Source: Bordetella parapertussis (GTDB lineage: Bacteria > Pseudomonadota > Gammaproteobacteria > Burkholderiales > Casimicrobiaceae). Taken from it: 62,891 nt of DNA. The translations under genes were made by a program, and so were the position numbers. Every line of letters begins with the position of its first letter. The stretch's first letter is position 1. Location: contig CALQLA020000031.1 in NCBI GenBank assembly GCA_943331295.2, forward strand, positions 1-62,891. Reading direction: 5' to 3'. Positions 19,725 through 27,417 of this stretch are shown here, one piece after another. The notes beneath the pieces were generated by a model, which was not told the origin of the DNA, searched no databases, and was given only the letters and a program-made list of their open reading frames with translations.

Positions 19725-20384
19725 ATGCCCGGCATCGATCACCTCGACACGCTGCAGCTCGTCGCGCTGGCGGCGGCGCTCGGCTGGGCCAGCGGCATCC
19801 GGCTCTATGCCGTGCTGTTCGTCGTCGGCGGACTGGGCTACCTGCATTTCGTGCCGCTGCCCCACGGGCTGCTGCTGCTGGCGCATCCGTGGGTGCTCGC
19901 GGCGTCCGGGTTCATGTGCGCCGTCGAGTTCTTCGCCGACAAGGTGCCCGGTGTCGATACGGCGTGGGACGTCGTCCACACGTTCATCCGCATTCCCGCG
20001 GGTGCCGCGCTGGCGGCGATGGTGTTCGGCGACGCGCCGGGCGCGGCCACGCTCGCGGCGGCGATCGTCGGCGGATCGCTCGCCGCCGGCAGCCACCTCG
20101 CCAAGACCGGAAGCCGCGCGGTGATCAACACGTCGCCCGAGCCGATTTCCAACTGGGCCGCGTCGTTCGGCGAAGAGCTTGCCGTCGGCACCGTGCTGTG
20201 GCTCGCGATCGCGAACCCGATCGCGGCGCTGGTCGTGCTGGCGCTGCTGGTGCTGCTGATGATCTGGCTGATACCGAAGGTCTGGCGCTTCCTCGTCCGG
20301 CTGTTCCGCCGGCTCGCCGGCATGTTCGATGGCGCCGGCCGCGCCGGGCGCGCGCTGCCGCCGGAGCGTTCTGCCGATGTTTGA
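19725..20384 (+). CDS. DUF4126 domain-containing membrane protein
   Basis: This 219-residue integral membrane protein of unknown function has about five to six hydrophobic segments. Family-like motifs are ALGWASGIRLYAVLF near the N-terminus, EFFADKVPGVDTAWD and SHLAKTGSRAVINTSPEPISNW in the middle, and a hydrophobic VVLALLVLLMIWLIP end followed by basic residues. It lies between liuC and liuD, overlapping liuD by 8 nt, so it is almost certainly co-transcribed and perhaps translationally coupled. No role in leucine degradation is known to me. The start is the ATG 5 nt after the liuC stop. Confidence 0.85.
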   Translation: MPGIDHLDTLQLVALAAALGWASGIRLYAVLFVVGGLGYLHFVPLPHGLLLLAHPWVLAASGFMCAVEFFADKVPGVDTAWDVVHTFIRIPAGAALAAMVFGDAPGAATLAAAIVGGSLAAGSHLAKTGSRAVINTSPEPISNWAASFGEELAVGTVLWLAIANPIAALVVLALLVLLMIWLIPKVWRFLVRLFRRLAGMFDGAGRAGRALPPERSADV

Positions 20385-22386
20385 CAAGATCCTCATCGCC
20401 AACCGCGGCGAGATCGCGGCCCGCGTCGCCCGCACCGCGCGGCGGATGGGCATCCGTACCGTCGCCGTCTACTCCGATGCCGACGTCGATGCGCTGCACG
20501 TCGCGCTGTGCGACGAGGCGTACCGCCTGGGGCCGCCGCCGCCGGCACAGAGCTACCTCGTCGGCGCCGCGATCATCGCGATCGCGCAGCGCACCGGCGT
20601 GCAGGCGATCCACCCCGGCTACGGCTTCCTGTCCGAGAACGCGGCGTTCGCTGCCGCCTGCGCCGCGGCCGGGCTGGTGTTCATCGGGCCGCCGCCCGCA
20701 GCGATCGCCGCGATGGGCTCGAAGTCCGCCGCCAAGTCGCTGATGGGCGCGGCCGGCGTTCCGCTCGTGCCCGGCTACCACGGCGACGACCAGGACGACG
20801 CGCTGCTCGCGCGCGAGGCGGCCGCGATCGGCTGGCCGGTGCTGATCAAGGCGACGGCGGGAGGCGGCGGCAAGGGCATGAAGGTCGTCGAGCGCGGCGA
20901 GGACTTCGGCGCGGCGCTGGCGTCGGCCCGGCGCGAGGCGAAGGCGGGCTTCGGCGACGACCGCGTGCTGCTCGAGCGCTACCTCGCGTCGCCGCGGCAC
21001 ATCGAGATCCAGGTGTTCGCCGACGCGCACGGCGACGCCGTGTACCTGTTCGAGCGCGACTGCTCGGTGCAGCGCCGGCACCAGAAGGTGCTGGAGGAGG
21101 CTCCGGCGCCGGGAATGACCGCCGCGCGCCGCCGCGCGATGGGCGAGACCGCGGTCGCCGCGGCCAAGGCGATCGGCTACGTCGGTGCCGGCACCGTCGA
21201 GTTCATCGCCGAGCAGGACGGCACGTTCTACTTCATGGAGATGAATACCCGGCTGCAGGTCGAGCACCCGGTCACCGAGATGATCACCGGCGTCGACCTC
21301 GTCGAATGGCAATTGCGCGTCGCCGCCGGCGAGCCGCTGCCGCTCGCGCAGGACGCGCTCGCGATCCGCGGGCACGCGATCGAGGCCCGGATCTACGCCG
21401 AGGACCCCGAGCGCGGCTTCCTGCCCTCGATCGGCATGCTCGTTCACCTGCGCGCTCCGGCGACGGGCGCCAGCGTCCGCGTCGACACCGGCGTGCGCTG
21501 CGGCGACGAGATCTCGCCGTACTACGACCCGATGATCGCCAAGCTGATCGTCCACGGCGAGGACCGCGCGGCGGCGCTGCGGCGGATGGGCGAGGCGCTC
21601 GCCGACTATGAGATCGCGGGGGTCGCCACCAACGTCGCGTTCCTGCGGCGCGTGATCGCGCACGATGCGTTCGCGTCGGCCACGCTCGACACCGGGCTGA
21701 TCGCGCGGAACCAGGACGCGCTGCTGCCGCCGGCGTCGCCGCCGTCGCCGCGGATGCTGCTCGCGGCCGCGCTGGCCGAGGCGCTCTCGCTCGTCGCGCG
21801 CGCCGGGGCCGCGGCGCAGGGCGTGCGCGACCCGCACTCGCCGTGGAACGACATCGATCCGTGGTGGCCGAACAGCGAACGCCATGCGCTCGCCTTCGCG
21901 TTCGGCGACGGGCAGGCGCGGCACGACGTCCTGTTGTCCCGCGCCGGCGCGGGCTGGCAGGCCGTGCTCGCCACCGACGGCCGCCGCGAGTCGATGCCGG
22001 CCAGTGTCGCCCTGCGCGACGGCCGCCTCGCCATCATCACCGACAGCGCCGAGTTCAACGCCACCGTCGTCGCCGACGGCGAGTCGCGGCACGTGTTCTG
22101 CGACGGCCGGCAGGCCCGGCTCACCGTCATCGATCCGCTGGTCCACGCGGGTGAGGAGGAGGCGCACGGGGGCCACCTGGCGGCGCCGATGTCGGGGACC
22201 GTCGTCGCGGTGATGGTGGCGGTCGGCGACAGCGTTGCCAGGGGCGCGCCGCTGATCATCCTCGAGGCGATGAAGATGGAGCACACGATCGTCGCGCCGG
22301 CGGCGGGAGTCGTCACCGCCGTCAACTTCCGCGCCGGCGACCGCGTCGGCGAAGGCGCCGATCTCGTCGCCGTCGGCGACGCGTAG
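20377..22386 (+). CDS. liuD: 3-methylcrotonyl-CoA carboxylase, biotin carboxylase/biotin carrier (alpha) subunit
   Basis: This 669-residue biotin-dependent subunit forms MCC with LiuB. Domains in order: biotin carboxylase N-terminal (FDKILIANRGEIAARVART, 1–110), ATP-grasp (about 115–320; glycine-rich KATAGGGGKGM, and EMNTRLQVEHPVTEMITG), biotin carboxylase C-terminal (about 335–445), an MCC/BT linker domain, and the C-terminal biotinyl domain with biotinylated Lys633 in EAMKMEH. The ATG at 20377 overlaps the end of DUF4126. The cofactor biotin is made by the bio operon at 51–56 kb. Confidence 0.94.
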   Translation: MFDKILIANRGEIAARVARTARRMGIRTVAVYSDADVDALHVALCDEAYRLGPPPPAQSYLVGAAIIAIAQRTGVQAIHPGYGFLSENAAFAAACAAAGLVFIGPPPAAIAAMGSKSAAKSLMGAAGVPLVPGYHGDDQDDALLAREAAAIGWPVLIKATAGGGGKGMKVVERGEDFGAALASARREAKAGFGDDRVLLERYLASPRHIEIQVFADAHGDAVYLFERDCSVQRRHQKVLEEAPAPGMTAARRRAMGETAVAAAKAIGYVGAGTVEFIAEQDGTFYFMEMNTRLQVEHPVTEMITGVDLVEWQLRVAAGEPLPLAQDALAIRGHAIEARIYAEDPERGFLPSIGMLVHLRAPATGASVRVDTGVRCGDEISPYYDPMIAKLIVHGEDRAAALRRMGEALADYEIAGVATNVAFLRRVIAHDAFASATLDTGLIARNQDALLPPASPPSPRMLLAAALAEALSLVARAGAAAQGVRDPHSPWNDIDPWWPNSERHALAFAFGDGQARHDVLLSRAGAGWQAVLATDGRRESMPASVALRDGRLAIITDSAEFNATVVADGESRHVFCDGRQARLTVIDPLVHAGEEEAHGGHLAAPMSGTVVAVMVAVGDSVARGAPLIILEAMKMEHTIVAPAAGVVTAVNFRAGDRVGEGADLVAVGDA

Positions 22387-22392
22387 GCACCG

Positions 22393-23343
22393 ATGGCCGG
22401 CCCCGCTCCGCGCACCCGCGCGCGCATCCTGCTGCAGACGGGCCACCACGACGGCGACGAGTGGCTTGACGCGCTGTCGGCCGCGCTGCCGGAGGCCGAC
22501 ATCGCGCGCTGGCCCGACGTGCCCGCCGCGGTCGACTACCTCGTCGTGTGGAAGCCGCCGGCGGAAGTCTTCGCGCGCGTGCCGGTGGTGAAGGCGATCT
22601 TCAACCTGGGCGCCGGCGTCGACGCGCTGCTGAACGTTCCGAACCTCCCGCCCGGCGTGCCCGTCGTGCGCGTCGAGGACGCCGGCATGGCGGAGCAGAT
22701 GGCCGACTACGTGCTGCTGGCGGTGCTCGCCGCGTACCGCGGCGCCGACGTCTATGCGCGGCAGCAGGCGGCCGGGCAATGGCTGCAGCATCCGCATCGC
22801 CCCGGGAGCGGATTCGGGATCGGCGTCCTCGGCCTCGGCGTGCTGGGGCAGGTCGTCGCCGCGACGGTGGCCGCCGCGGGTTTTCCGGTCGCCGGGTGGA
22901 GCCGCGAGCGCCGCACGGTTCCCGGCGTGAGCGCATTCGCCGGCATCGGCGAACTGCCGGCGTTTCTCGCACGGTCGCAGGTTCTGGTGTGCCTGCTGCC
23001 GTCGACGCCCGCGACGCGCGACCTGCTCGACCGCGAGCGGCTGTCGGCGCTGCCCAAGGGCGCGCACGTGGTCAACGTCGCGCGCGGCGACATCCTCGTC
23101 GATGCCGACCTCCTCGCGCTGCTCGACGCCGGACACCTCGCCGGCGCGACGCTCGACGTGTTCCGCGACGAGCCGCTGCCCGCGGACCATCCGTTCTGGC
23201 GGCATCCGCGGATCGTCGTGACGCCGCACGTCTCGGCCATCACGCTGGTCGCCGAATCGGCGGCGCAGATCGCGGCCAAGATCCGGCGGCTCGAAAGCGG
23301 CCTGGCGGTGACCGGCATCGTCGATCGCGGGCGGGGGTACTAG
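22393..23343 (+). CDS. D-2-hydroxyacid dehydrogenase, glyoxylate/hydroxypyruvate reductase A (GhrA)-like
   Basis: This 316-residue NAD(P)-dependent dehydrogenase has a flavodoxin-like N-terminal catalytic part, the Rossmann motif GIGVLGLGVLGQVV, then SRERR, the Arg active-site region VNVARGDILVDADLLALLD, the Glu segment DVFRDEPLPADHPFW and the catalytic His in TPHVSAIT. The closest family is GhrA, which reduces glyoxylate and hydroxypyruvate. It lies 6 nt after liuD and about 140 nt before liuE; its link to leucine catabolism is unclear. Confidence 0.87.
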   Translation: MAGPAPRTRARILLQTGHHDGDEWLDALSAALPEADIARWPDVPAAVDYLVVWKPPAEVFARVPVVKAIFNLGAGVDALLNVPNLPPGVPVVRVEDAGMAEQMADYVLLAVLAAYRGADVYARQQAAGQWLQHPHRPGSGFGIGVLGLGVLGQVVAATVAAAGFPVAGWSRERRTVPGVSAFAGIGELPAFLARSQVLVCLLPSTPATRDLLDRERLSALPKGAHVVNVARGDILVDADLLALLDAGHLAGATLDVFRDEPLPADHPFWRHPRIVVTPHVSAITLVAESAAQIAAKIRRLESGLAVTGIVDRGRGY

Positions 23344-23384
23344 AGTTGAATGCCCTGTCCTTTTCCCGCCGCGTCGAAGCCGGC

Positions 23385-23474
23385 GCAGCCCGGGTTGAGC
23401 GCGAGCGAAACCCGGGTGGACCGTTCCCGTTTTTGCTTCCCCCCGGGTTTCGCGTTCGCTCAACCCGGGCTACG
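23385..23474. repeat. REP/BIME-like palindromic repeat, copy 2 (long form)
   Basis: A 30-bp inverted repeat (left AGCCCGGGTTGAGCGCGAGC..., right ...GTTCGCTCAACCCGGGCT; about two mismatches) flanks a spacer of about 26 nt containing a CCCGTTTTTGCTTCCCC-like segment shared with copies 3 and 4. Each arm is itself partly palindromic. It ends 8 nt before the liuE start codon. Confidence 0.85.
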
Positions 23475-23482
23475 GGACTGCG

Positions 23483-24430
23483 ATGACGAACTCCAAGCTC
23501 CCGCAGCGCGTACGCCTCGTCGAAGTCGGGCCGCGCGACGGCCTGCAGAACGAGTCGGCGATCGTTCCCGCGGACGTGAAGGTCGCGCTGATCGACCTCC
23601 TGTCCGCTGCCGGCTTCCCGGCGGTCGAGGCGACGTCGTTCGTCTCGCCGAAATGGGTGCCGCAGATGGCCGACGCCGCCGACGTGATGGCGCGCATCCG
23701 CCGCGCGCCGGGCGTTCGCTACCCGGTGCTGGCGCCGAACCTCAAGGGCTTCGAGGCGGCCCTGGCCGCGCGCGCCGACGAGGTCGCCGTGTTCGTCGCC
23801 GCGTCCGAGGCGTTCTCGCGCCGGAACATCAACTGCAGCATCGCGGAAAGCCTGGAGCGCGTCGCGCCGGTGTTCGCCGCGGCGAAGGCGCATGGCGTCC
23901 GCGTGCGCGGCTATATCTCCTGCGTGCTGGGCTGTCCCTACGAGGGCGACGTCGATCCTGTCGCCGTGGCGGGCATCGCCCGCGCGCTCTCCGAGTTTGG
24001 CGCGTACGAGGTCTCGCTCGGCGACACCATCGGCGTCGGCACGCCGGCGCGCACGCAGGCGCTCTTCGCGGCGGTGGCCGCGCACGTGCCCGTGCCGGCG
24101 CTGGCCGGGCACTTCCACGACACCTACGGGCAGGCGCTGGCCAACGTCTACGCGGCGCTGGAGATGGGCGTGGCGACCTTCGACTGCTCGGTCGCGGGAC
24201 TGGGCGGCTGCCCGTATGCGAAGGGCGCGACGGGCAACGTGGCGAGCGAAGACGTGCTCTACCTGCTCGACGGGCTCGGCATCGAGACCGGGGTCGACAT
24301 GCGGCGGCTGCGGATCGCCGGCCAGTACATCTCCGATCACCTCGGCCGCGCGCCGGTCTCGCGCGTTGCGCGCGCGCTCGCGGCGAAGGACCCGCTGCCG
24401 GCATCCGCCGGCGCGGACGGGCAGCGATGA
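23483..24430 (+). CDS. liuE: Hydroxymethylglutaryl-CoA lyase
   Basis: This 315-residue TIM-barrel lyase cleaves HMG-CoA to acetyl-CoA and acetoacetate, the last liu step. It has RLVEVGPRDGLQNE (substrate and metal site) at residues 9–22, SLGDTIGVGTP, the metal-binding HFHDTYGQAL, and the G-loop active-site Cys in GLGGCPYAKGATGNVASED. It is separated from ghrA-like by the repeat element, whose 3' arm lies next to the start codon; the ribosome-binding site is therefore poor (ACGGGA). Its stop overlaps the next gene as ATGA. Confidence 0.95.
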   Translation: MTNSKLPQRVRLVEVGPRDGLQNESAIVPADVKVALIDLLSAAGFPAVEATSFVSPKWVPQMADAADVMARIRRAPGVRYPVLAPNLKGFEAALAARADEVAVFVAASEAFSRRNINCSIAESLERVAPVFAAAKAHGVRVRGYISCVLGCPYEGDVDPVAVAGIARALSEFGAYEVSLGDTIGVGTPARTQALFAAVAAHVPVPALAGHFHDTYGQALANVYAALEMGVATFDCSVAGLGGCPYAKGATGNVASEDVLYLLDGLGIETGVDMRRLRIAGQYISDHLGRAPVSRVARALAAKDPLPASAGADGQR

Positions 24431-24648
24431 CGGCCCCGTCGCTCGCGCCGGACGACGTCGCGTCGCCGTGCATCTCCGTCTGCGTGATGCTGGAACCCGC
24501 CGGGGTGTGCGCCGGCTGCTACCGGACGCTCGACGAGATCGCGGTCTGGAGCCTGCTCGGTCGCGACGAAAAGCGGGCTGTCCTCGCCGCGCTCCCGGCG
24601 CGCCGCGCCGCAATGAAAGGGAACGCACCGCCCGATGCCGACCATTGA
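24427..24648 (+). CDS. DUF1289 domain-containing small protein
   Basis: This 73-residue protein has the DUF1289 cysteine pattern SPCISVCVMLEPAGVCAGCYRTLDEIAVWS, four Cys likely to bind a metal or cluster, followed by a basic tail. The molecular function is not established. The ATG overlaps the liuE TGA (ATGA), and the 3' end overlaps the next gene by 14 nt, so it is tightly embedded in the operon. Confidence 0.85.
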   Translation: MTAPSLAPDDVASPCISVCVMLEPAGVCAGCYRTLDEIAVWSLLGRDEKRAVLAALPARRAAMKGNAPPDADH

Positions 24649-25300
24649 CTGGTACTTCGATTTCATCTCGCCGTTCGCGTACCTGCAGAGCGAGCAACTG
24701 GCGTCGCTCGGCCCCCGCGTCGCGGTCCGCTACCGGCCGATCCTGTTCGCGGCGCTGCTGGAAGCCAACGGCAGCAAGGGCCCGGCCGAGATCCCGGCCA
24801 AGCGCGCGTTCACGTATCGCTTCGTCGTGTGGCAGGCGAAGGCGCTCGGCATCGCGCTCAAGTTCCCGCCCGAGCACCCGTTCAACCCGCTGCCGATGCT
24901 GCGCCTGGCGCTCGCCTGCGACTGCGCTCCGGCGGCGATCCACCGGATCTTCCGCTTCGTCTGGCGCGACGGCCGGCTGCCCGACCTGCCGATCGAATGG
25001 GCCGACCTGGTCGACGAGCTCGGCATGCCCGATGCCGAGGCGCGGATCGCGAGCGCGGAGGTCAAGGACGCGCTCCGCCGCAACACCGACGAGGCGATCG
25101 CGCGCGGCGTGTTCGGCGTGCCGACGCTCGCGATCGGCGACGCGCTGTTCTGGGGCGCGGATGCGACGGCGATGGCGGCGGGCTACATCGCGGGCGGCTG
25201 CCGGTTCGACGATCCGGAATACGCGCGGGTGGCCGCGCTGCCGGTCGGCGTGCAGCGACGCATCAAGCCGCCGGGCCGCGCGACCCGCACGCCGCGCTGA
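24635..25300 (+). CDS. DsbA-fold 2-hydroxychromene-2-carboxylate isomerase family protein (2)
   Basis: This 221-residue paralogue of the protein at 16285 has IDWYFDFISPFAYLQSEQL at the N-terminus, a conserved EHPFNPLPMLRL loop, and ARGVFGVPTLAIGDALFWGADATAMAAGYI near the end. This is the HCCA isomerase/kappa GST family, with SP replacing a CxxC redox site. Glutathione-dependent isomerase activity is inferred; no aromatic catabolic genes are nearby. It is the last gene of the liu unit, ending about 30 nt before a palindromic repeat. Confidence 0.85.
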   Translation: MPTIDWYFDFISPFAYLQSEQLASLGPRVAVRYRPILFAALLEANGSKGPAEIPAKRAFTYRFVVWQAKALGIALKFPPEHPFNPLPMLRLALACDCAPAAIHRIFRFVWRDGRLPDLPIEWADLVDELGMPDAEARIASAEVKDALRRNTDEAIARGVFGVPTLAIGDALFWGADATAMAAGYIAGGCRFDDPEYARVAALPVGVQRRIKPPGRATRTPR

Positions 25301-25330
25301 CACTGCGGTTCCGTCGGTTCCGTCGGTTCC

Positions 25331-25420
25331 GTAGCCCGGGTCGAGCGAAGGCGAAACCCGGGTGGGTCGTGCCCATTTGCGCTTCCCCCCGGGTTTCGCT
25401 GGCGCTCAACCCGGGCTACG
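25331..25420. repeat. REP/BIME-like palindromic repeat, copy 3 (long form)
   Basis: GTAGCCCGGG at the left end pairs with CCCGGGCTAC at the right; internal half-sites (GCGAAACCCGGG and CCCGGGTTTCGC) and a spacer with GTGCCCATTTGCGCTTCCCC match copies 2 and 4. It lies between convergent transcripts. The purK TGA (complement of 25406–25408) and its last few codons are inside the right arm. Confidence 0.85.
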
Positions 25421-26614
25421 GGATTTCGCGGCGTCGGGGGCTAAGAGGTCGTCGGCGCCGGGGATGCCCAACTCGCGCTTGATCGCGGCCGCGGTCGACA
25501 GTGCCTCGTCGAGAGTCGTCGCCACGCACGTGACGTGTCCCATCTTGCGGCCGCGCCGCGGCTCGGCCTTGCCGTACAGGTGGAGCTTCGCCTGCGGGTG
25601 GCGCAGCACGCGCGTCCAGTCGGGTTCGCGCGGAACTCCTGACCCGCTGCCGTCGAACCAGATGTCGCCCAGCAGGTTGACCATCACGGCCGGATCCTGC
25701 TGCCGGGTGCTGCCCAGGGGCAGCCCGGCCAGCACCCGCGCCTGCTGCTCGAACTGCGAGGTCACGCAGGCGTCGATCGTGTAGTGCCCGCTGTTGTGGG
25801 GCCGCGGCGCGATTTCGTTGACGAGCAGCGCGCCGGCCTCGGTCACGAACATCTCGACGCACAGCACGCCGCGGTAGTCGAGCCGTTCGGCGACGGCGGC
25901 GGCGATGGCGCGGGCATCGTCGGCGAGGGCGGCGGGAACCCGCGCCGGCACCACGGAGACGTCGAGGATGCCGTCGCGATGGCGGTTCTCCGCAACCGGC
26001 CAGGTCGTCGTCTCGCCGGCCTCGTTGCGCGCCACCACGACGGAGACCTCGGCGGCGAGCGCGATCATCTGCTCGAGCACGCAGGGTTGTCCCTGCATCG
26101 TCGCGAACGCGCGCGCCGCGTCGGCGCTCGTCGCGACGCGAACCTGCCCCTTGCCGTCGTAGCCCAGGCGCGCGCTCTTGACGATGCCGGGCAGGAGCCG
26201 CGGATCGGCCGCCGCCGCATCATCCTTGGTGCACAGCACGGCGTAGGGCGCGACCGCCAGACCGCTGCCCGCCAGGAACGCCTTTTCGGCGATCCGGTCC
26301 TGCGCGATCGCGACGCTCGCCGCCGTCGGCGCGACGCGCGCGGTGCGAGCGAGGAATTCGAGCGCCGCGGCCGGCACGTTCTCGAACTCGGTGGTGGCGG
26401 CGGCAGTGAGCCCGGCCAGCTCGGCGAGGCCGGCGGCATCGAGGTAGCCGGCGCGGATGTGGCGGTCGGCGACGGTCCCCGCGGGGCTGTCGCCGCCGGG
26501 GTCGAGCACGGCGACCTTGTACCCCAGTGCCTGCGCCGCCATGCAGAACATGCGCCCGAGCTGGCCGCCACCCAGCAGCCCGAGCCACGCGCCGGGGGCG
26601 ATCGGTGCGCTCAC
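25406..26614 (-). CDS. purK: 5-(carboxyamino)imidazole ribonucleotide synthase
   Basis: This ATP-grasp enzyme of purine synthesis makes N5-CAIR from AIR, bicarbonate and ATP. The 402-residue product begins with the pre-ATP-grasp motif WLGLLGGGQLGRMF, has the ATP-grasp core (SARLGYDGKGQVRV, EQMIALAAEVSVVVARN) and metal ligands near VNEIAPRPHNSGHYTIDAC. Its C-terminal residues (about KSRSPG) are encoded by the palindromic repeat at 25331–25420, which also provides the stop. It follows purE after 72 nt on the same strand, the usual purE–purK pairing. Confidence 0.95.
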   Translation of the reverse strand: MSAPIAPGAWLGLLGGGQLGRMFCMAAQALGYKVAVLDPGGDSPAGTVADRHIRAGYLDAAGLAELAGLTAAATTEFENVPAAALEFLARTARVAPTAASVAIAQDRIAEKAFLAGSGLAVAPYAVLCTKDDAAAADPRLLPGIVKSARLGYDGKGQVRVATSADAARAFATMQGQPCVLEQMIALAAEVSVVVARNEAGETTTWPVAENRHRDGILDVSVVPARVPAALADDARAIAAAVAERLDYRGVLCVEMFVTEAGALLVNEIAPRPHNSGHYTIDACVTSQFEQQARVLAGLPLGSTRQQDPAVMVNLLGDIWFDGSGSGVPREPDWTRVLRHPQAKLHLYGKAEPRRGRKMGHVTCVATTLDEALSTAAAIKRELGIPGADDLLAPDAAKSRSPG

Positions 26615-26686
26615 CGCTCGCCCGGGCTGCGGCTGTGCCGGGACAGCTTGTCGGCGCTCACGCCGGCCGGGCGGGCGTCCCGCAGT

Positions 26687-27208
26687 TCACGCGGCCGGCT
26701 TCCCGCCATCGGGCGGGACGTGCATCGCGCGGGCGGCGTTGGTCTGCTTCAGGCGGAAGGCGGCGAGCTTCTTGGCCACGGCGGGATCGGTGGCTGCGAT
26801 GATCGCCGCCGCGAACAGGCCCGCGTTGGCGGCGCCGGCCTCGCCGATCGCAAAGGTCGCCACCGGGATGCCCTTGGGCATCTGGATGATCGAATAGAGC
26901 GAATCCTCGCCGCGCAGGTACTTCGAGGGCACCGGGACGCCCAGGACCGGCACGGTGGTCTTGGCGGCGAGCATCCCCGGCAGGTGCGCGGCGCCGCCGG
27001 CCCCCGCGATGATGCAGCGCAGGCCGCGCGGGCCGGCATCCTCGGCGTATTCGAACATGTCGTCCGGCATCCGATGCGCGGAGATCACCCGCGGCTCGTA
27101 GGCGACGCCCAACGCATCCAGTTGCACGGCTGCGTGGCGCATAATGTCCCAGTCGCTGTCGCTGCCCATGACGACACCGACCAGCGGCGCGTGCTTCCTT
27201 AGTGCCAT
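26687..27208 (-). CDS. purE: N5-carboxyaminoimidazole ribonucleotide mutase
   Basis: Class I PurE converts N5-CAIR to CAIR. The 173-residue product has the signature [29 protein letters not shown] and [26 protein letters not shown]. The ATG at 27208 is preceded by GGGGAGGA and matches the normal PurE N-terminus; an open frame extending to 27265 adds unrelated residues. It is first of the purE–purK unit and divergent from the lytic transglycosylase across about 210 nt. Confidence 0.96.
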   Translation of the reverse strand: MALRKHAPLVGVVMGSDSDWDIMRHAAVQLDALGVAYEPRVISAHRMPDDMFEYAEDAGPRGLRCIIAGAGGAAHLPGMLAAKTTVPVLGVPVPSKYLRGEDSLYSIIQMPKGIPVATFAIGEAGAANAGLFAAAIIAATDPAVAKKLAAFRLKQTNAARAMHVPPDGGKPAA

Positions 27209-27417
27209 CGGTCCTCCCCGGAATGACCTGCCGAATCTCGGCGCGGACCCGTACCGCGGCCTCATGGATGCGGGCTGCTGTTTGCACCGGTCAGGGGCGA
27301 AATTCTAGCACCCCGGGGCCGCGAAACTGCGTTGAACCGCGGGTAAACGCGAGGGTCCCACCACTGACGCCCGCAACGCCGCGCCGCGCTTGCGGTATCG
27401 GGTCACCGTCCACGACA

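Noticed and set aside
20125..23463. A reverse-strand open frame of more than 1100 codons antisense to liuD and ghrA-like
   Set aside because: It has the Arg/Gly/His-rich composition typical of antisense frames in very GC-rich DNA, while the plus strand encodes full-length, motif-complete proteins over the same bases.
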